DNA of 64,000 bases, from positions 1 through 64,000 of the forward strand of contig CAYJMG010000021.1 of NCBI GenBank assembly GCA_964371355.1, given 5' to 3'. Below are positions 17,261-25,331 of this stretch, piece by piece. Made by a program: the position numbers and the translations under genes. The first letter of the stretch is position 1; each line of letters opens with the position of its first letter. The notes beneath the pieces are model-generated. The model saw only the letters and a program-made list of their open reading frames with translations, ran no database searches and was not told the origin of the DNA. The DNA is from JACRBR01 sp964371355 (lineage in GTDB: Bacteria > Chloroflexota > Dehalococcoidia > DSTF01 > JACRBR01).

Positions 17261-17578
17261 TCATTCCCGTTCGGCCAGGGTGACCGGGTCGCCGGGAAGC
17301 GTGAAGCCGTGCAGCGCGAAGATCCAGACCACCGCCATCCGGGCTGTCGGGTGGTCTTCGACGATATATCGAATGATGAACGGAAATCGACCGTCGTAGT
17401 AAGAATAGAACTGCTGCTGAACCCGCGTGTTGACCCAAATGAGGTCGCCGTCGCGGCGCGGATAGGGATCGTTCTGGAGTGCTGCGCGCGCTACGTCGAA
17501 GCTGTCGCGCTCATCCCGAGGAAGCTGGTCCAGCGCGTCTTCGACGCTTGAGATCATCCAGACGGCGTAATAGGTCAT
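17261..17578 (-). CDS. RelE/ParE-like small protein (possible toxin)
   Basis: 105 residues (98 if started at the second Met, 17557). The pattern of an N-terminal helix pair (ALDQLPRDERDSFDVARAAL), an NDPYPR turn and then three to four strands (FYSYYDGRFPFIIRYIV, MAVVWIFAL) fits the RelE/ParE ribonuclease/gyrase-toxin fold. Catalytic residues are not certain. It overlaps the upstream 105-residue gene by up to 68 bases in a different frame, the order antitoxin then toxin. It converges on the nucleotidyltransferase with a two-base gap. Confidence 0.55.
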   Translation of the reverse strand: MTYYAVWMISSVEDALDQLPRDERDSFDVARAALQNDPYPRRDGDLIWVNTRVQQQFYSYYDGRFPFIIRYIVEDHPTARMAVVWIFALHGFTLPGDPVTLAERE

Positions 17579-17828
17579 CCCTGTCCACGGCCCCGCACAA
17601 CTCCGCGTCGAGCTCTGCTACTTCCTGTAAGGCCTTCTTTGTCTCGGGGTCGTCTGGATCCCAGTTGGCGTGAGCAAACTCCAGCTGTTCGCGAGTGTAA
17701 CCCTTCGCCTTCAGCGACACCTCAAGCTGCGCTCTCAGTTCGTCCACCTGACTCGTCGCCCGCGCCACCTCTTCACCCGTCTTCCGGCGGTGCAGGATCG
17801 AGTCGAACAGCGATGATACTCGGCCCAC
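17511..17828 (-). CDS. Small charged helical protein, possible antitoxin partner
   Basis: 105 residues, almost wholly charged alpha-helix (VARATSQVDELRAQLEVSLK, then ETKKALQEVAELDAEL and a basic RRLDDLKRRRR tail). GTG start at 17828 with GGAGG six bases upstream. No DNA-binding motif is evident. Its overlap with the RelE-like gene suggests co-translation; if the downstream gene is a toxin, this is the natural antitoxin candidate, but it belongs to no antitoxin family I recognise. Confidence 0.5.
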   Translation of the reverse strand: MGRVSSLFDSILHRRKTGEEVARATSQVDELRAQLEVSLKAKGYTREQLEFAHANWDPDDPETKKALQEVAELDAELCGAVDRDDLLRRLDDLKRRRRAGPASSG

Positions 17829-17892
17829 GTCAAGCCTCCGCGACTCATAGTATCGGCTCCGCGCCGCCCCTCGCTACGCCACCGGCCCAGAG

Positions 17893-18495
17893 CTACGTGG
17901 GCGCTGCCATCTCCCCGGCCTTCACCAGCTCCCATGCCCTCGCCTTGCAGCGCTCCACGAACTCCGTCTTCCGGTCGGTATACCCGATGTTCGTGTCGCT
18001 GGATGGCGTCAGGTTCGCGTTGAACTGCGCCGCCAGCTCGCGCTTCAGGGCGGCGTAAGCGGCCGCTTCCTCCGGGAAGGCGCGCAGGTAGTTCCGGAAC
18101 ATCAGGTGCTCCCGCCAGAAGTCGCTGCCGTGCTCGACCATGTGCATGTGGAACGCGCGCTGGCCGTCGCGGTCCTTGCGGAAGTAGCGCCGGAACGGCA
18201 TCCCGGGGCCCGAGGATGTGTCGCGCTCGAACTCCGGCACGTACTGCCAGCCGATCGATGCCAGCGGCGCGATGAGCGCGGACGCGTCGTCCAGCGACCG
18301 GAGGCCCGGCATCATGTCGATGATGGGCTTCGCCGCCAGGCCCGGCACTGCCGTGCTGCCCATGTGCTCGATGCGCGTGAAGGCGTCGCGGGCGCATGTG
18401 GTGTAGATCAGGTCGCGCTCGGCGGCGAAGCGCTCGGGCCATGCGGGATCGTAGTCTGCAATGACGATCTGCTTGCCGAGATGAGACGCGGCCAT
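17893..18495 (-). CDS. GrpB family protein (nucleotidyltransferase fold)
   Basis: 200 residues. GrpB/UPF0157 signature: YDPAWPERFAAE, then HMGSTAVPGLAAKPIIDMMP, and a FRRYFRKDRDG strand with HMHMVEHGS. The family shares the nucleotidyltransferase fold and a GS-x-D-like site but its reaction is generally unknown. Full length. Lies 15 bases downstream of the M20 amidohydrolase on the same strand, so the two may be co-transcribed. Confidence 0.88.
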   Translation of the reverse strand: MAASHLGKQIVIADYDPAWPERFAAERDLIYTTCARDAFTRIEHMGSTAVPGLAAKPIIDMMPGLRSLDDASALIAPLASIGWQYVPEFERDTSSGPGMPFRRYFRKDRDGQRAFHMHMVEHGSDFWREHLMFRNYLRAFPEEAAAYAALKRELAAQFNANLTPSSDTNIGYTDRKTEFVERCKARAWELVKAGEMAAPT

Positions 18496-18510
18496 AGGGG
18501 ACGGAGTATA

Positions 18511-19692
18511 TCAGCCGGTTCCAGCGGCTGATGCCGCCTCGAGCACACGCAGCGACAGCTCGATGCCCAGCGGCAGGGCCGCCTCGTCGAAGTCGAACCT
18601 TGGGTGATGATGCGGGTACACACGGTCGGCATGCGGCGGCGCCGCGCCCAGCAGGAAGTACGTGCCCGGCGCTTCCTGTAGAAAGTACGACATGTCGTCG
18701 GCGCCGGTTGCGCGCGCCGTGCCGACGTGGTCCGGCCCGACCAGCGCCGCCGCTTCGCCCTCGACCAGCGCCGCGCATGCGGGGTCGTTCACAACGGCGG
18801 GCAGCGTCGAGTTGTCGAACTGGTACTCCGCACCCCACGCCGACGTCACGCCGGCCAGCAGCTCGTCCATCCGCTTCAGCACGCGCGCCAGCACCTTCGG
18901 CTCGAACGTCCGGATCGTACCCGTGAACATCACCTCGTTCGGGATGATGTTGCCGCGCACACCGCCTTCGATCCGGCCCACCGTCACCACGGCGGTCTCA
19001 GCCGGGTCGACCGACCGGCTCACGACCGTCTGCAGCGCCACGATCGCGTGCGCCGAGACGACGATCGGGTCGACGGTCTGGTGCGGGGCCGACGCGTGGC
19101 CGCCGCGGCCGCGGATGATGATGCGGAAGTGCGTGGCGGCGGCGAAGATCGCGCCGGGCGACACCAGCACGACGCCGGTTGGGCTACTGGCCCAGATGTG
19201 CAGCCCGAACGCGCGGTCGACGGGCGGCTCGCTCATCACGCCAGCATCGATCATGCGCTTTGCGCCGCCAACGCGCTCTTCGGCGGGCTGGAAGGCGAAC
19301 CGCACGGTGCCCCCGAGCTGGTCGCGCGATTCCTGGAGCAGGCGAGCCAGTGCGAGGGCGATGGCGGCGTGGCCGTCGTGCGCGCACGCGTGCATAGCGC
19401 CGTTCTTCGATGCGAACGGCAGGCCCGTGTCCTCCGTCAGCGGCAGCCCGTCGATGTCGGCGCGCCACAGCAGGTTCGGCCCCGGCCGCGCGCCGCGCAC
19501 GATCGCTGTCACGCCGGTGTCGGCGATGGCGCGCACGTCGTCGAGGCCAAGCGACCGCAGGCGTTCCGTGATCACCTTCTGCGTGCGGTGCTCCTCGGTC
19601 GATAGCTCCGCGTGCTCGTGCAGGTCGCGCCGGGTGGCGATGGCCTCGTCAAGGACGGCGGCGACTTCGGGGCGGACGCCTGTTGGTGTCAT
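18511..19692 (-). CDS. M20D family amidohydrolase (IAA-amino acid / hippurate hydrolase-like)
   Basis: 393 residues. Metal-dependent hydrolysis of N-acyl amino acids. RRDLHEHAELSTEEHRTQ at the start, RADIDGLPL, the metal-site CAHDGHAA, the FQPAEERVGGAKRMI Glu pair, RGRGGHASAPH in the dimerisation lid, and a final HHHPRFDFDEAALPLG are all present, so the enzyme should be active. Cytoplasmic, no signal. The D-aminoacylase and amino-acid transporter a few kb away deal with related chemistry, but no operon links them. Confidence 0.92.
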   Translation of the reverse strand: MTPTGVRPEVAAVLDEAIATRRDLHEHAELSTEEHRTQKVITERLRSLGLDDVRAIADTGVTAIVRGARPGPNLLWRADIDGLPLTEDTGLPFASKNGAMHACAHDGHAAIALALARLLQESRDQLGGTVRFAFQPAEERVGGAKRMIDAGVMSEPPVDRAFGLHIWASSPTGVVLVSPGAIFAAATHFRIIIRGRGGHASAPHQTVDPIVVSAHAIVALQTVVSRSVDPAETAVVTVGRIEGGVRGNIIPNEVMFTGTIRTFEPKVLARVLKRMDELLAGVTSAWGAEYQFDNSTLPAVVNDPACAALVEGEAAALVGPDHVGTARATGADDMSYFLQEAPGTYFLLGAAPPHADRVYPHHHPRFDFDEAALPLGIELSLRVLEAASAAGTG

Positions 19693-19808
19693 CGGCCGAA
19701 GGATACAGCGTGTGAGCGTGTCGGCCAGCTAGCCGGTCAGCTTGTCAGCCAATCAGCCAGTCAGCGGGGCGGCCGCCACCTTCGTGAGGTACTGGCGCTG
19801 TGGGGATG

Positions 19809-19836
19809 GCCCGCGCGGGCTGAAAGCCCGCGCTGC
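19809..19836 (+). repeat. Interspersed hairpin element, copy 1
   Basis: CGCGGGC (19814-19820), loop TGAAA, GCCCGCG (19826-19832), followed by CTGCG. Two other copies are at 56970-56998 and, inverted, 59851-59874. Short conserved palindrome between genes, REP-like. Confidence 0.75.
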
Positions 19837-19856
19837 GGTGGTTGGCGAAGCTTGGC

Positions 19857-19927
19857 GCTGACGGGCTGACGGGCTGACGGGCTGACCGGCTGACGGGCTG
19901 GTGGGCTGACGGGCTGACACACTGACG
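19857..19927. repeat. 8-bp stutter array (CTGACGGG)
   Basis: Roughly eight and a half head-to-tail copies of an 8-bp unit, CTGACGGG, with scattered changes. It lies just before the stop of the minus-strand gene at 19931. Upstream (19707-19765) is a decayed stretch of similar CAGC/GTCAG units. Confidence 0.8.
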
Positions 19928-19930
19928 CGC

Positions 19931-20377
19931 CTACGCCGCTGCGGGCTCCTCGAGCTCGTGGCCCGTGGACGCCGCGTACCAGTCGAGGAGAGCGTCGGTG
20001 AAGTCGTCGGAGTGGAAGAGGTCGAAGGAGATGTGCATGTGCTTGTCGGGGAGGTCGGGGTCGTAGCACATGCGCACGCGGTACTTCCCGATCTGCTTCA
20101 CCTTCAGCAGCTTGGCGTGCGGCCACGTCTGTCGCCCGCCCGTGCCGAAGTACGTCATGCCGTCCTCGTCCAGCACGACGTCCGCCCGGAGCCACGCTCG
20201 AAGCAGGTACATCGCCACGGCCGACGCTGTCAGCGCACCCGCGATGATCCACGCCGTCCGCGACCACCCGTCGACGATCGGCGAGATGGCGAGCAAGAGC
20301 GCAAAGACCGGCAGCGCCGTCAGCGGCACGAACTTCTGCCAGAAGAAGATGCGGAAGACGCGTCGTCCCGGGTCCAT
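19931..20377 (-). CDS. Small membrane protein with PH-like cytoplasmic part
   Basis: 148 residues. Two transmembrane segments (about 15-33 and 41-59) are followed by a beta-rich tail (VVLDEDGMTYFGTGGRQTWPH, LLKVKQIGKYRVRMCYD) like the bacterial PH-domain proteins that follow paired helices. The C-terminus is acidic. No function can be assigned. It is divergent from the HAD gene by about 100 bases. An 8-bp stutter array follows the stop. Confidence 0.7.
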   Translation of the reverse strand: MDPGRRVFRIFFWQKFVPLTALPVFALLLAISPIVDGWSRTAWIIAGALTASAVAMYLLRAWLRADVVLDEDGMTYFGTGGRQTWPHAKLLKVKQIGKYRVRMCYDPDLPDKHMHISFDLFHSDDFTDALLDWYAASTGHELEEPAAA

Positions 20378-20479
20378 GTCTGAGTATCGGCCGGCCCGGA
20401 GTACCGGAGGAGGCGCCTGCTAGGATGGGTGGTGGTTAGTGCAACCCCTTACTCCCTAACTCCTGGGCCCTGACACACC

Positions 20480-21220
20480 ATGATCAAGGCAATCTTCTAC
20501 GACGCCGGGCACACGCTCGTTCGCCCTCGCCCCGAGATCGACGAGGTGTGGGACTTCCTCGCCCACCAGCTAGGCATCACGATCGCTGAGGAGCACCGGG
20601 GCCCATTCCCCGACGTGGCTGCCTTCTTCTACTCACGCCTGGGCGAAGATGGGCTGGGCTCCTACTCGTCGGACGCCCGCGCCCGCGCGTTCTGGACCGA
20701 GTACTACGTGTACTCACTCCGCGCCGCCGCCCGCGACCTCCCTCGCGAGGAGGTCGAGTCCGCGGGTGGCGCCCTCTTCGACTGGTACGCCGACCCCGCC
20801 CAGTGGCAGCCCTTCCCCGAGGTCATCGAGGCCCTGGAGCAGGCCCGCGCGCGCGGCTTTGTCCAGGGCGTCGTCTCCGACTGGGGCAGCGACCTGCTGC
20901 CGATCCTGCACGCGCACGAGCTGACCCGGCTGATGGACTTCGTCGTCGCCTCCGCGGTCGTGGGCTCGTCGAAGCCCCACCGCGACATCTTCCTGTACGC
21001 CTTGGGCCGCGCCGGCATGCGGGCGGAGGAGACCGTATACGTCGGCGATTCGTATCTCGCCGACGTGCTCGGCTCCCGCGCGGCCGGCCTGCACCCTGTG
21101 CTCATCGACCGCGATGGTACCGCCCCCAGGGTCGACGCCCCGATCGTGCGGGCCCTGACCGAGGTCGTCGACATCGTCGACGCGATCGACGCGGGCCGCG
21201 CCGCCCCCGCCGCAAGGTGA
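20480..21220 (+). CDS. HAD-superfamily hydrolase
   Basis: 246 residues. Nucleophile Asp8 in FYDAGHTL, motif II Ser in VVSDWGSD, motif III Lys in GSSKPHRDIF and motif IV in YVGDSYLADVLG. The usual second Asp of DxD is Gly10, as in the DAGxT group of HAD proteins, so phosphatase activity may be weak or the acid supplied elsewhere. A helical cap (about 20-110) places it in subfamily I. Substrate unknown. It precedes the convergent small Cys-rich gene by seven bases. Confidence 0.88.
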   Translation: MIKAIFYDAGHTLVRPRPEIDEVWDFLAHQLGITIAEEHRGPFPDVAAFFYSRLGEDGLGSYSSDARARAFWTEYYVYSLRAAARDLPREEVESAGGALFDWYADPAQWQPFPEVIEALEQARARGFVQGVVSDWGSDLLPILHAHELTRLMDFVVASAVVGSSKPHRDIFLYALGRAGMRAEETVYVGDSYLADVLGSRAAGLHPVLIDRDGTAPRVDAPIVRALTEVVDIVDAIDAGRAAPAAR

Positions 21221-21227
21221 TGCCGGC

Positions 21228-21434
21228 TCATTCTTCTGGTGCGTGGCCGCCGGTGCATTCCTCGTGCCCCGCGCAGGCAGCGACGGGGAGCCGCGGATAC
21301 TTCGGGTAACCCGCGTCATCGCGGGAGCGGTCGCACAGGACGAACGCAGACCCCCGCGCGGAGGTCACCTGCCGCGCGTGGATGCAGGAGGAGCACAGGC
21401 CCGCCGCCGGCGGGCGCACGTAGGCGCCGGTCAT
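21228..21434 (-). CDS. Small conserved cysteine-rich protein
   Basis: 68 residues with CSSC near the N-terminus, a Cys in VLCDRSRDD and a final CAGHEEC. The spacing suggests a metal-binding knuckle. The SAFVLCDRS ... YPKYPRLPV pattern occurs in short proteins of actinomycetes and Chloroflexota, role unknown. It starts four bases after the crotonase stop and closes the five-gene operon. Confidence 0.7.
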   Translation of the reverse strand: MTGAYVRPPAAGLCSSCIHARQVTSARGSAFVLCDRSRDDAGYPKYPRLPVAACAGHEECTGGHAPEE

Positions 21435-21438
21435 GCGG

Positions 21439-22176
21439 TCAGGATCCCGTGAATCCGGGCTTGCGTTTCTCGAGGAACGCGCGCACGCCCTCGGCCCGGT
21501 CCGCTGTCGTCTGCAGGATCACAGTCAGGTCGGTCTCGTAGCGCAGCGCCTGCTCGAGCGGCATCTCGAGCCCCTGCCGGATCGCCTCCTTCGCGTAGCG
21601 CACCGCGATCGGCCCCTGCGCGGCGATCGAGGCAGCGAGCACTTGCGCCCGCCCCCGCACCTGGCCCGCAGCCACGACCTCGTTCACCAGCCCGCAGGCG
21701 AGTGCCGACGGCGCATCGAGCTGCTCGCCGAGCAGGATCATCGATGTGGCGCGGCCGCGGCCGACGAGGCGCGGAAGCCGCTGGGTACCGCCGAGCGATG
21801 GCGTTTCGCCTGCAGGGACCTGCGTCATCGCGAACGATGCCGTCTCGGCGGCGACTCGCACGTCGCACGCGAGCGCCAGCTCCAGCCCAGCGCCGAGCGC
21901 GTCGCCCTCGATGCAGGCGATGACGGGCTGCGCCATCAGTTCGAGCGAGCGGAAGGGCAGGCTGCCTTCGAGCGCGGTGGACTCGCCGGGAGTCCAGCCG
22001 GTGCAGAAGGCCTCGTGCGCGGACGTGAGCAGCGCGACCATGATGGCGTCGTCGTCGGAGATGGCGGCCGCGGCGCGGTCGATCTCGTCGAACGTCGCGG
22101 CGTCGAGGATCGGTCGCAGCAAGTGGATTTCGGCGAGCGGGCCGCGGGTGGTGACGTCGAGGTGCTGGTAGGTCAC
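21439..22176 (-). CDS. Crotonase-superfamily protein lacking both catalytic glutamates
   Basis: 245 residues with the enoyl-CoA hydratase/isomerase fold: oxyanion-hole segments FCTGWTP and IEGDALGAGLELALACD, and TPSLGGTQRLPRLVG. At the positions of the two hydratase Glu residues it has Gln (FAMTQVP) and Ser (RATSMILLG). Hydration of enoyl-CoA is therefore unlikely; other crotonases use different residues for isomerase, hydrolase or lyase chemistry. It lies between the cupin (29 bases) and Cys-rich (4 bases) genes in the operon with D-aminoacylase. Confidence 0.85.
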   Translation of the reverse strand: MTYQHLDVTTRGPLAEIHLLRPILDAATFDEIDRAAAAISDDDAIMVALLTSAHEAFCTGWTPGESTALEGSLPFRSLELMAQPVIACIEGDALGAGLELALACDVRVAAETASFAMTQVPAGETPSLGGTQRLPRLVGRGRATSMILLGEQLDAPSALACGLVNEVVAAGQVRGRAQVLAASIAAQGPIAVRYAKEAIRQGLEMPLEQALRYETDLTVILQTTADRAEGVRAFLEKRKPGFTGS

Positions 22177-22205
22177 GGCGGGATCGTAACACTACCGGGC
22201 ATCGA

Positions 22206-22583
22206 CTACGAACGGCCGGTCTCGACGAACTCCCGCGCTACCGTCGGGAACACGATCAGCATGCGGCACGGCGCCGTGCCGTGGTTCAGGAGCCGGTGTG
22301 GCGCGTGGCGGGGCACCACGAACGCATCGCCCGCTCGCAGGACCGTGGAATGGTCGCCCAGGGTGTGGACGATCTCGCCTTCCAGCACGTACACGAACTC
22401 CTCGCAGTTCGGGTGCGTGTGCTCGGCGTTGCTGCCGCCCGGCTCGAACACGGCCACCGCAACCGACATCTCCGCGCTGGCTCCCCCGCCGTCGGCGATC
22501 CACTCGATCGCCCCGAACGAGCGCGGCGTGGCGCGTACTCCCAGGGAGCGTCGCAGTTGCGCGTCGATGTCCAGAGCGCTCAC
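22206..22583 (-). CDS. Cupin-domain protein
   Basis: 125 residues, a single conserved beta-barrel. Metal-site motif 1 reads HTHPNCEEFVYVLEGE (His, His, Glu in order) and motif 2 PRHAPHRLLNHG (His). It should bind a divalent metal; small single-domain cupins act as isomerases, dioxygenases or sensors. Thirteen bases after the D-aminoacylase gene on the same strand, so it is probably co-expressed and may act on the same small molecule. Confidence 0.88.
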   Translation of the reverse strand: MSALDIDAQLRRSLGVRATPRSFGAIEWIADGGGASAEMSVAVAVFEPGGSNAEHTHPNCEEFVYVLEGEIVHTLGDHSTVLRAGDAFVVPRHAPHRLLNHGTAPCRMLIVFPTVAREFVETGRS

Positions 22584-22596
22584 GTCTACTCCTGCG

Positions 22597-24078
22597 CTAC
22601 GCCGAACGCCGCAGCATGCGGCCGGGGCGGGCGTCTGTCTGGCGGCCGTCCTCGACGGCGAACTCGCCGTTCACGATGACGTGCGTGATGCCGGGCGGGT
22701 ACTGGCGCGGATCCTCGTACGTGGCGATGTCCGCGATCGTATCCGGATCGAAGACGACGAGATCGGCGAACCGGCCGGGCTCGAGGACGCCGCGATCCGC
22801 GAGGCGGTGCTTCTTTGCGGGCAGCGACGTCATCTTGCGGACGGCCTCCTCGAGCGTGAGGACGCCTTCCTCGCGCACGTAGCGCTGGATAATGCGGGGC
22901 ATGGTGCCGTACAGGCGCGGGTGAGGCTTGCCCCCGGTCGGGAGGCCGTCGGAGCCGACCATACAGTGATCGTCCTCGACGACCCGCCGCACGTCGGCCT
23001 CGTCCATGATGAACATGATCACGCTGGGCGTGTTCTCTTCGTCCGCCAGCACCTTCTGCACCGCCTCCCCGACCGGCAGGTCCAGCTCTGCGGCAATGTC
23101 GTCGATGTACTTCCCCTCGTACTTCTCCTTGTTGTACTTCACGCTCGCGACGATGGCCTTCACGTGCTCGAAGGTAGCGTTGCGGCCGATGCGCCACATG
23201 GCGGCCAGCGACGACGACGACGCGATGTAAGGGTAGACGTCGATCGTCACGTCGACGCCGCGGGCTCGGGCGGCCGCGATGAATGGCAGCGTCTGCTTCG
23301 TGAGACCGAAGGCGCCCGGCCCGGCCGACTTGTGGTGCGAGATCTCGACGCCGCAGCCCGCGCGCTCGCCGACCTCGATCGCCTCGGCGACGGCGTCCAT
23401 CACGTGGTCGCCCTCGTTGCGGATGTGGCTGGTGTAGATCCCGCCGTGCTTCGCGGCGACCTTCGCCAGCTCGACCAGTTCATCGGTCTTCGTGAAGGCG
23501 CCGGGCGGGTAGATCAGGCCCGTCGACATGCCGATGGCGCCCGCCTGCATCGCGTCGTCGACGAGGCGGCGCATCTCGTCCAATTCGGCGGCGGTGGGGT
23601 CGCGGCGCTCCATGCCCATGACGTTCAGTCGCACGACGCCGTGCGGCACGTAGGCGGCGACGTTGCACGCGGGCCGGGCATCGTCGACGGCACGGAAGTA
23701 GTCGGCGGTGGAGGACCAGGGAAGCTCGATGTCCCCGAGGATGCCGCTGAAGTTCGCGGCGTAGGCGGCGCGGAACTGGTCGTTGGCGGGTGCGACGCCA
23801 GCGCCGCAGTTGCCGACGACATCGGTGGTGACGCCCTGCATGATCTTGAAGTCGACGCGGGGATCGCGGACGACGGCCGCATCGTCGTGGGCGTGCACGT
23901 CGACGAAGCCGGGCGCCACGGCCATGCCGCCGGCGTCGATCTCGCGCGCGGCCGTGCCGCTTACGTCGCCGACGGCCTCGATGCGGTCGCCGCGGACGGC
24001 GACGGCGCCGTCACGTGCGGGCGCGCCGGTGCCGTCGATGATGTGTGCGTTGCGGATGATGAGGTCGTAGTCGGGCAT
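22597..24078 (-). CDS. N-acyl-D-amino-acid deacylase (D-aminoacylase), amidohydrolase superfamily
   Basis: 493 residues, full length. Removes acyl groups from N-acyl-D-amino acids. Metal motif HAHDD at 62-66, the D-aminoacylase Cys ligand Cys91 in GNCG, SHIRNEGD, SHHKSAGPGAFG and the GSDGLPTGGKPHPR loop that carries the catalytic Asp all match. The C-terminus returns to the small beta-domain (GRFADLVVFDPDTI). Three bases separate it from the upstream oxidoreductase gene. With the amino-acid ABC transporter next door this suggests use of acylated D-amino acids; that is inference. Confidence 0.92.
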   Translation of the reverse strand: MPDYDLIIRNAHIIDGTGAPARDGAVAVRGDRIEAVGDVSGTAAREIDAGGMAVAPGFVDVHAHDDAAVVRDPRVDFKIMQGVTTDVVGNCGAGVAPANDQFRAAYAANFSGILGDIELPWSSTADYFRAVDDARPACNVAAYVPHGVVRLNVMGMERRDPTAAELDEMRRLVDDAMQAGAIGMSTGLIYPPGAFTKTDELVELAKVAAKHGGIYTSHIRNEGDHVMDAVAEAIEVGERAGCGVEISHHKSAGPGAFGLTKQTLPFIAAARARGVDVTIDVYPYIASSSSLAAMWRIGRNATFEHVKAIVASVKYNKEKYEGKYIDDIAAELDLPVGEAVQKVLADEENTPSVIMFIMDEADVRRVVEDDHCMVGSDGLPTGGKPHPRLYGTMPRIIQRYVREEGVLTLEEAVRKMTSLPAKKHRLADRGVLEPGRFADLVVFDPDTIADIATYEDPRQYPPGITHVIVNGEFAVEDGRQTDARPGRMLRRSA

Positions 24079-24081
24079 GCC

Positions 24082-25182
24082 CTACTCCTCCCTCATGTCC
24101 ACCGGGCGGCCAAGGCGCGCGGACTCGTAGATGGCGTCGACGACGGCGTGGGCCTGGACCGCGACCTCAAAGTCGAGCCAGCTCTGGCGGTCCTCGCTCA
24201 CGGCCTTGAGGAATGTATAGTCCTCGAGCAAGTACGACTGCCCCAGGTCGTGCTCGATGACCCGGTCCTTCAGCCGCTCGTCCTCGATGGGCAGGCCCTC
24301 CGCGAAGCGGCGGACGATCTCCTTCGAGTCGATGTCGCGGCGTCCGTGGTCGGTGTTCGTCTCGCAGCGGATGGAACCTGCGTAGTCGTCGTCCTCCCAC
24401 GAGTACTGCGCGTTCTCGCAGATCACGTGCATGCGCCGGCTGGAGCCGCGATGCAGGACGTTGTGCCAGACCGAGACGTGGTTGACGATGGCGCCGCTCT
24501 CGAACTCGAGCATGGCGCTGCTGACGTCCTCCACGCCTTCCTTCTCGAAGTAGTGGCGCGTGACGCCGTGGACCCGGCGCACCTTGCCGAAGTAAGACAG
24601 CAGCACGTCGATGTCGTGGATGGCATGCTCGAGCAGCGTCCCCGCGCCCACCTTCGTGACATCCGCCCGCCAGGTGCTCTGGTAGTGGCCCTGGATGGGG
24701 AAGAACTGGTCGTCGATCATCACGCACGTCATGGGGCGGCCTGAGGCCTCGTCGTGGATGAGCTGACGCGTCATCCAGATCACCGGCGAGAAGCGCATCA
24801 CGAGGCCGACCTGGTGTGTGATGCCGGCGGCCCGGGCGGCGTCGCGCATGAGCGCGGCGTCGCCGGCGTTGAAGGCGAGCGGCTTCTCGCAAAACAGCGC
24901 CTTGCCGGCGGCGGCCACTTTCCGCGTGAGTTCGAGGTGGTCGACGGTGGGCGTGCAGACGTAGATGGTGTTGATCTCGGGCGAGGCGATCAGCTCGTCC
25001 GCGCTCTCGGTGACGATGCGTGCGCCGGACGCCCGGGCGAAACGCTCGCGCCGCTCCGGATCAGCCTCGGCGACGCCGACCAGTTCGCCGTCGATGAGTT
25101 CGTGCTTGAGGCAGTAGTGCACGGCCATGCCATGCACCGTGCCCATGACGCCCCCGCCGATGATGCCCACCTGTGGCCGCAT
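24082..25182 (-). CDS. Gfo/Idh/MocA-family oxidoreductase
   Basis: 366 residues. NAD(P)-binding GGGVMGTVH near residue 10, the dinucleotide-site TPTVDH strand, and the family's CEKPLA motif with the catalytic Lys. The C-terminal domain has the substrate-site EHAIHDIDVLLS. These enzymes oxidise a hydroxyl of sugars, cyclitols or related acids; the substrate is not readable. First gene of the minus-strand operon, with D-aminoacylase three bases behind it, divergent from the ABC transporter. Confidence 0.9.
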   Translation of the reverse strand: MRPQVGIIGGGVMGTVHGMAVHYCLKHELIDGELVGVAEADPERRERFARASGARIVTESADELIASPEINTIYVCTPTVDHLELTRKVAAAGKALFCEKPLAFNAGDAALMRDAARAAGITHQVGLVMRFSPVIWMTRQLIHDEASGRPMTCVMIDDQFFPIQGHYQSTWRADVTKVGAGTLLEHAIHDIDVLLSYFGKVRRVHGVTRHYFEKEGVEDVSSAMLEFESGAIVNHVSVWHNVLHRGSSRRMHVICENAQYSWEDDDYAGSIRCETNTDHGRRDIDSKEIVRRFAEGLPIEDERLKDRVIEHDLGQSYLLEDYTFLKAVSEDRQSWLDFEVAVQAHAVVDAIYESARLGRPVDMREE

Positions 25183-25249
25183 GTCGCCTCCGGACTGGCA
25201 GGCTACCCGCTTGCCCGCGTAGGAGATAGCTTCGAAACAAGCTCGTCAT

Positions 25250-25280
25250 TTGACCACCCGGAGTGACGGGCGCATCATAG
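25250..25280 (+). promoter_or_regulatory. Possible promoter of the amino-acid ABC operon
   Basis: TTGACC at 25250-25255 and, 19 bases on, TCATAG at 25275-25280. The -10 is poor. It sits in the gap between divergent operons, 50 bases upstream of the binding-protein start. Confidence 0.3.
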
Positions 25281-25331
25281 ACCCGGCCCGTTGGAGGGCC
25301 GCCGTCGACTGGAGGGTTCTGGAGGGAACTT

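Noticed and set aside
21433..24744. 1103-codon open frame on the plus strand
   Set aside because: Antisense to D-aminoacylase, crotonase, cupin and part of the oxidoreductase, all clear genes. Long antisense frames are expected at this GC content.
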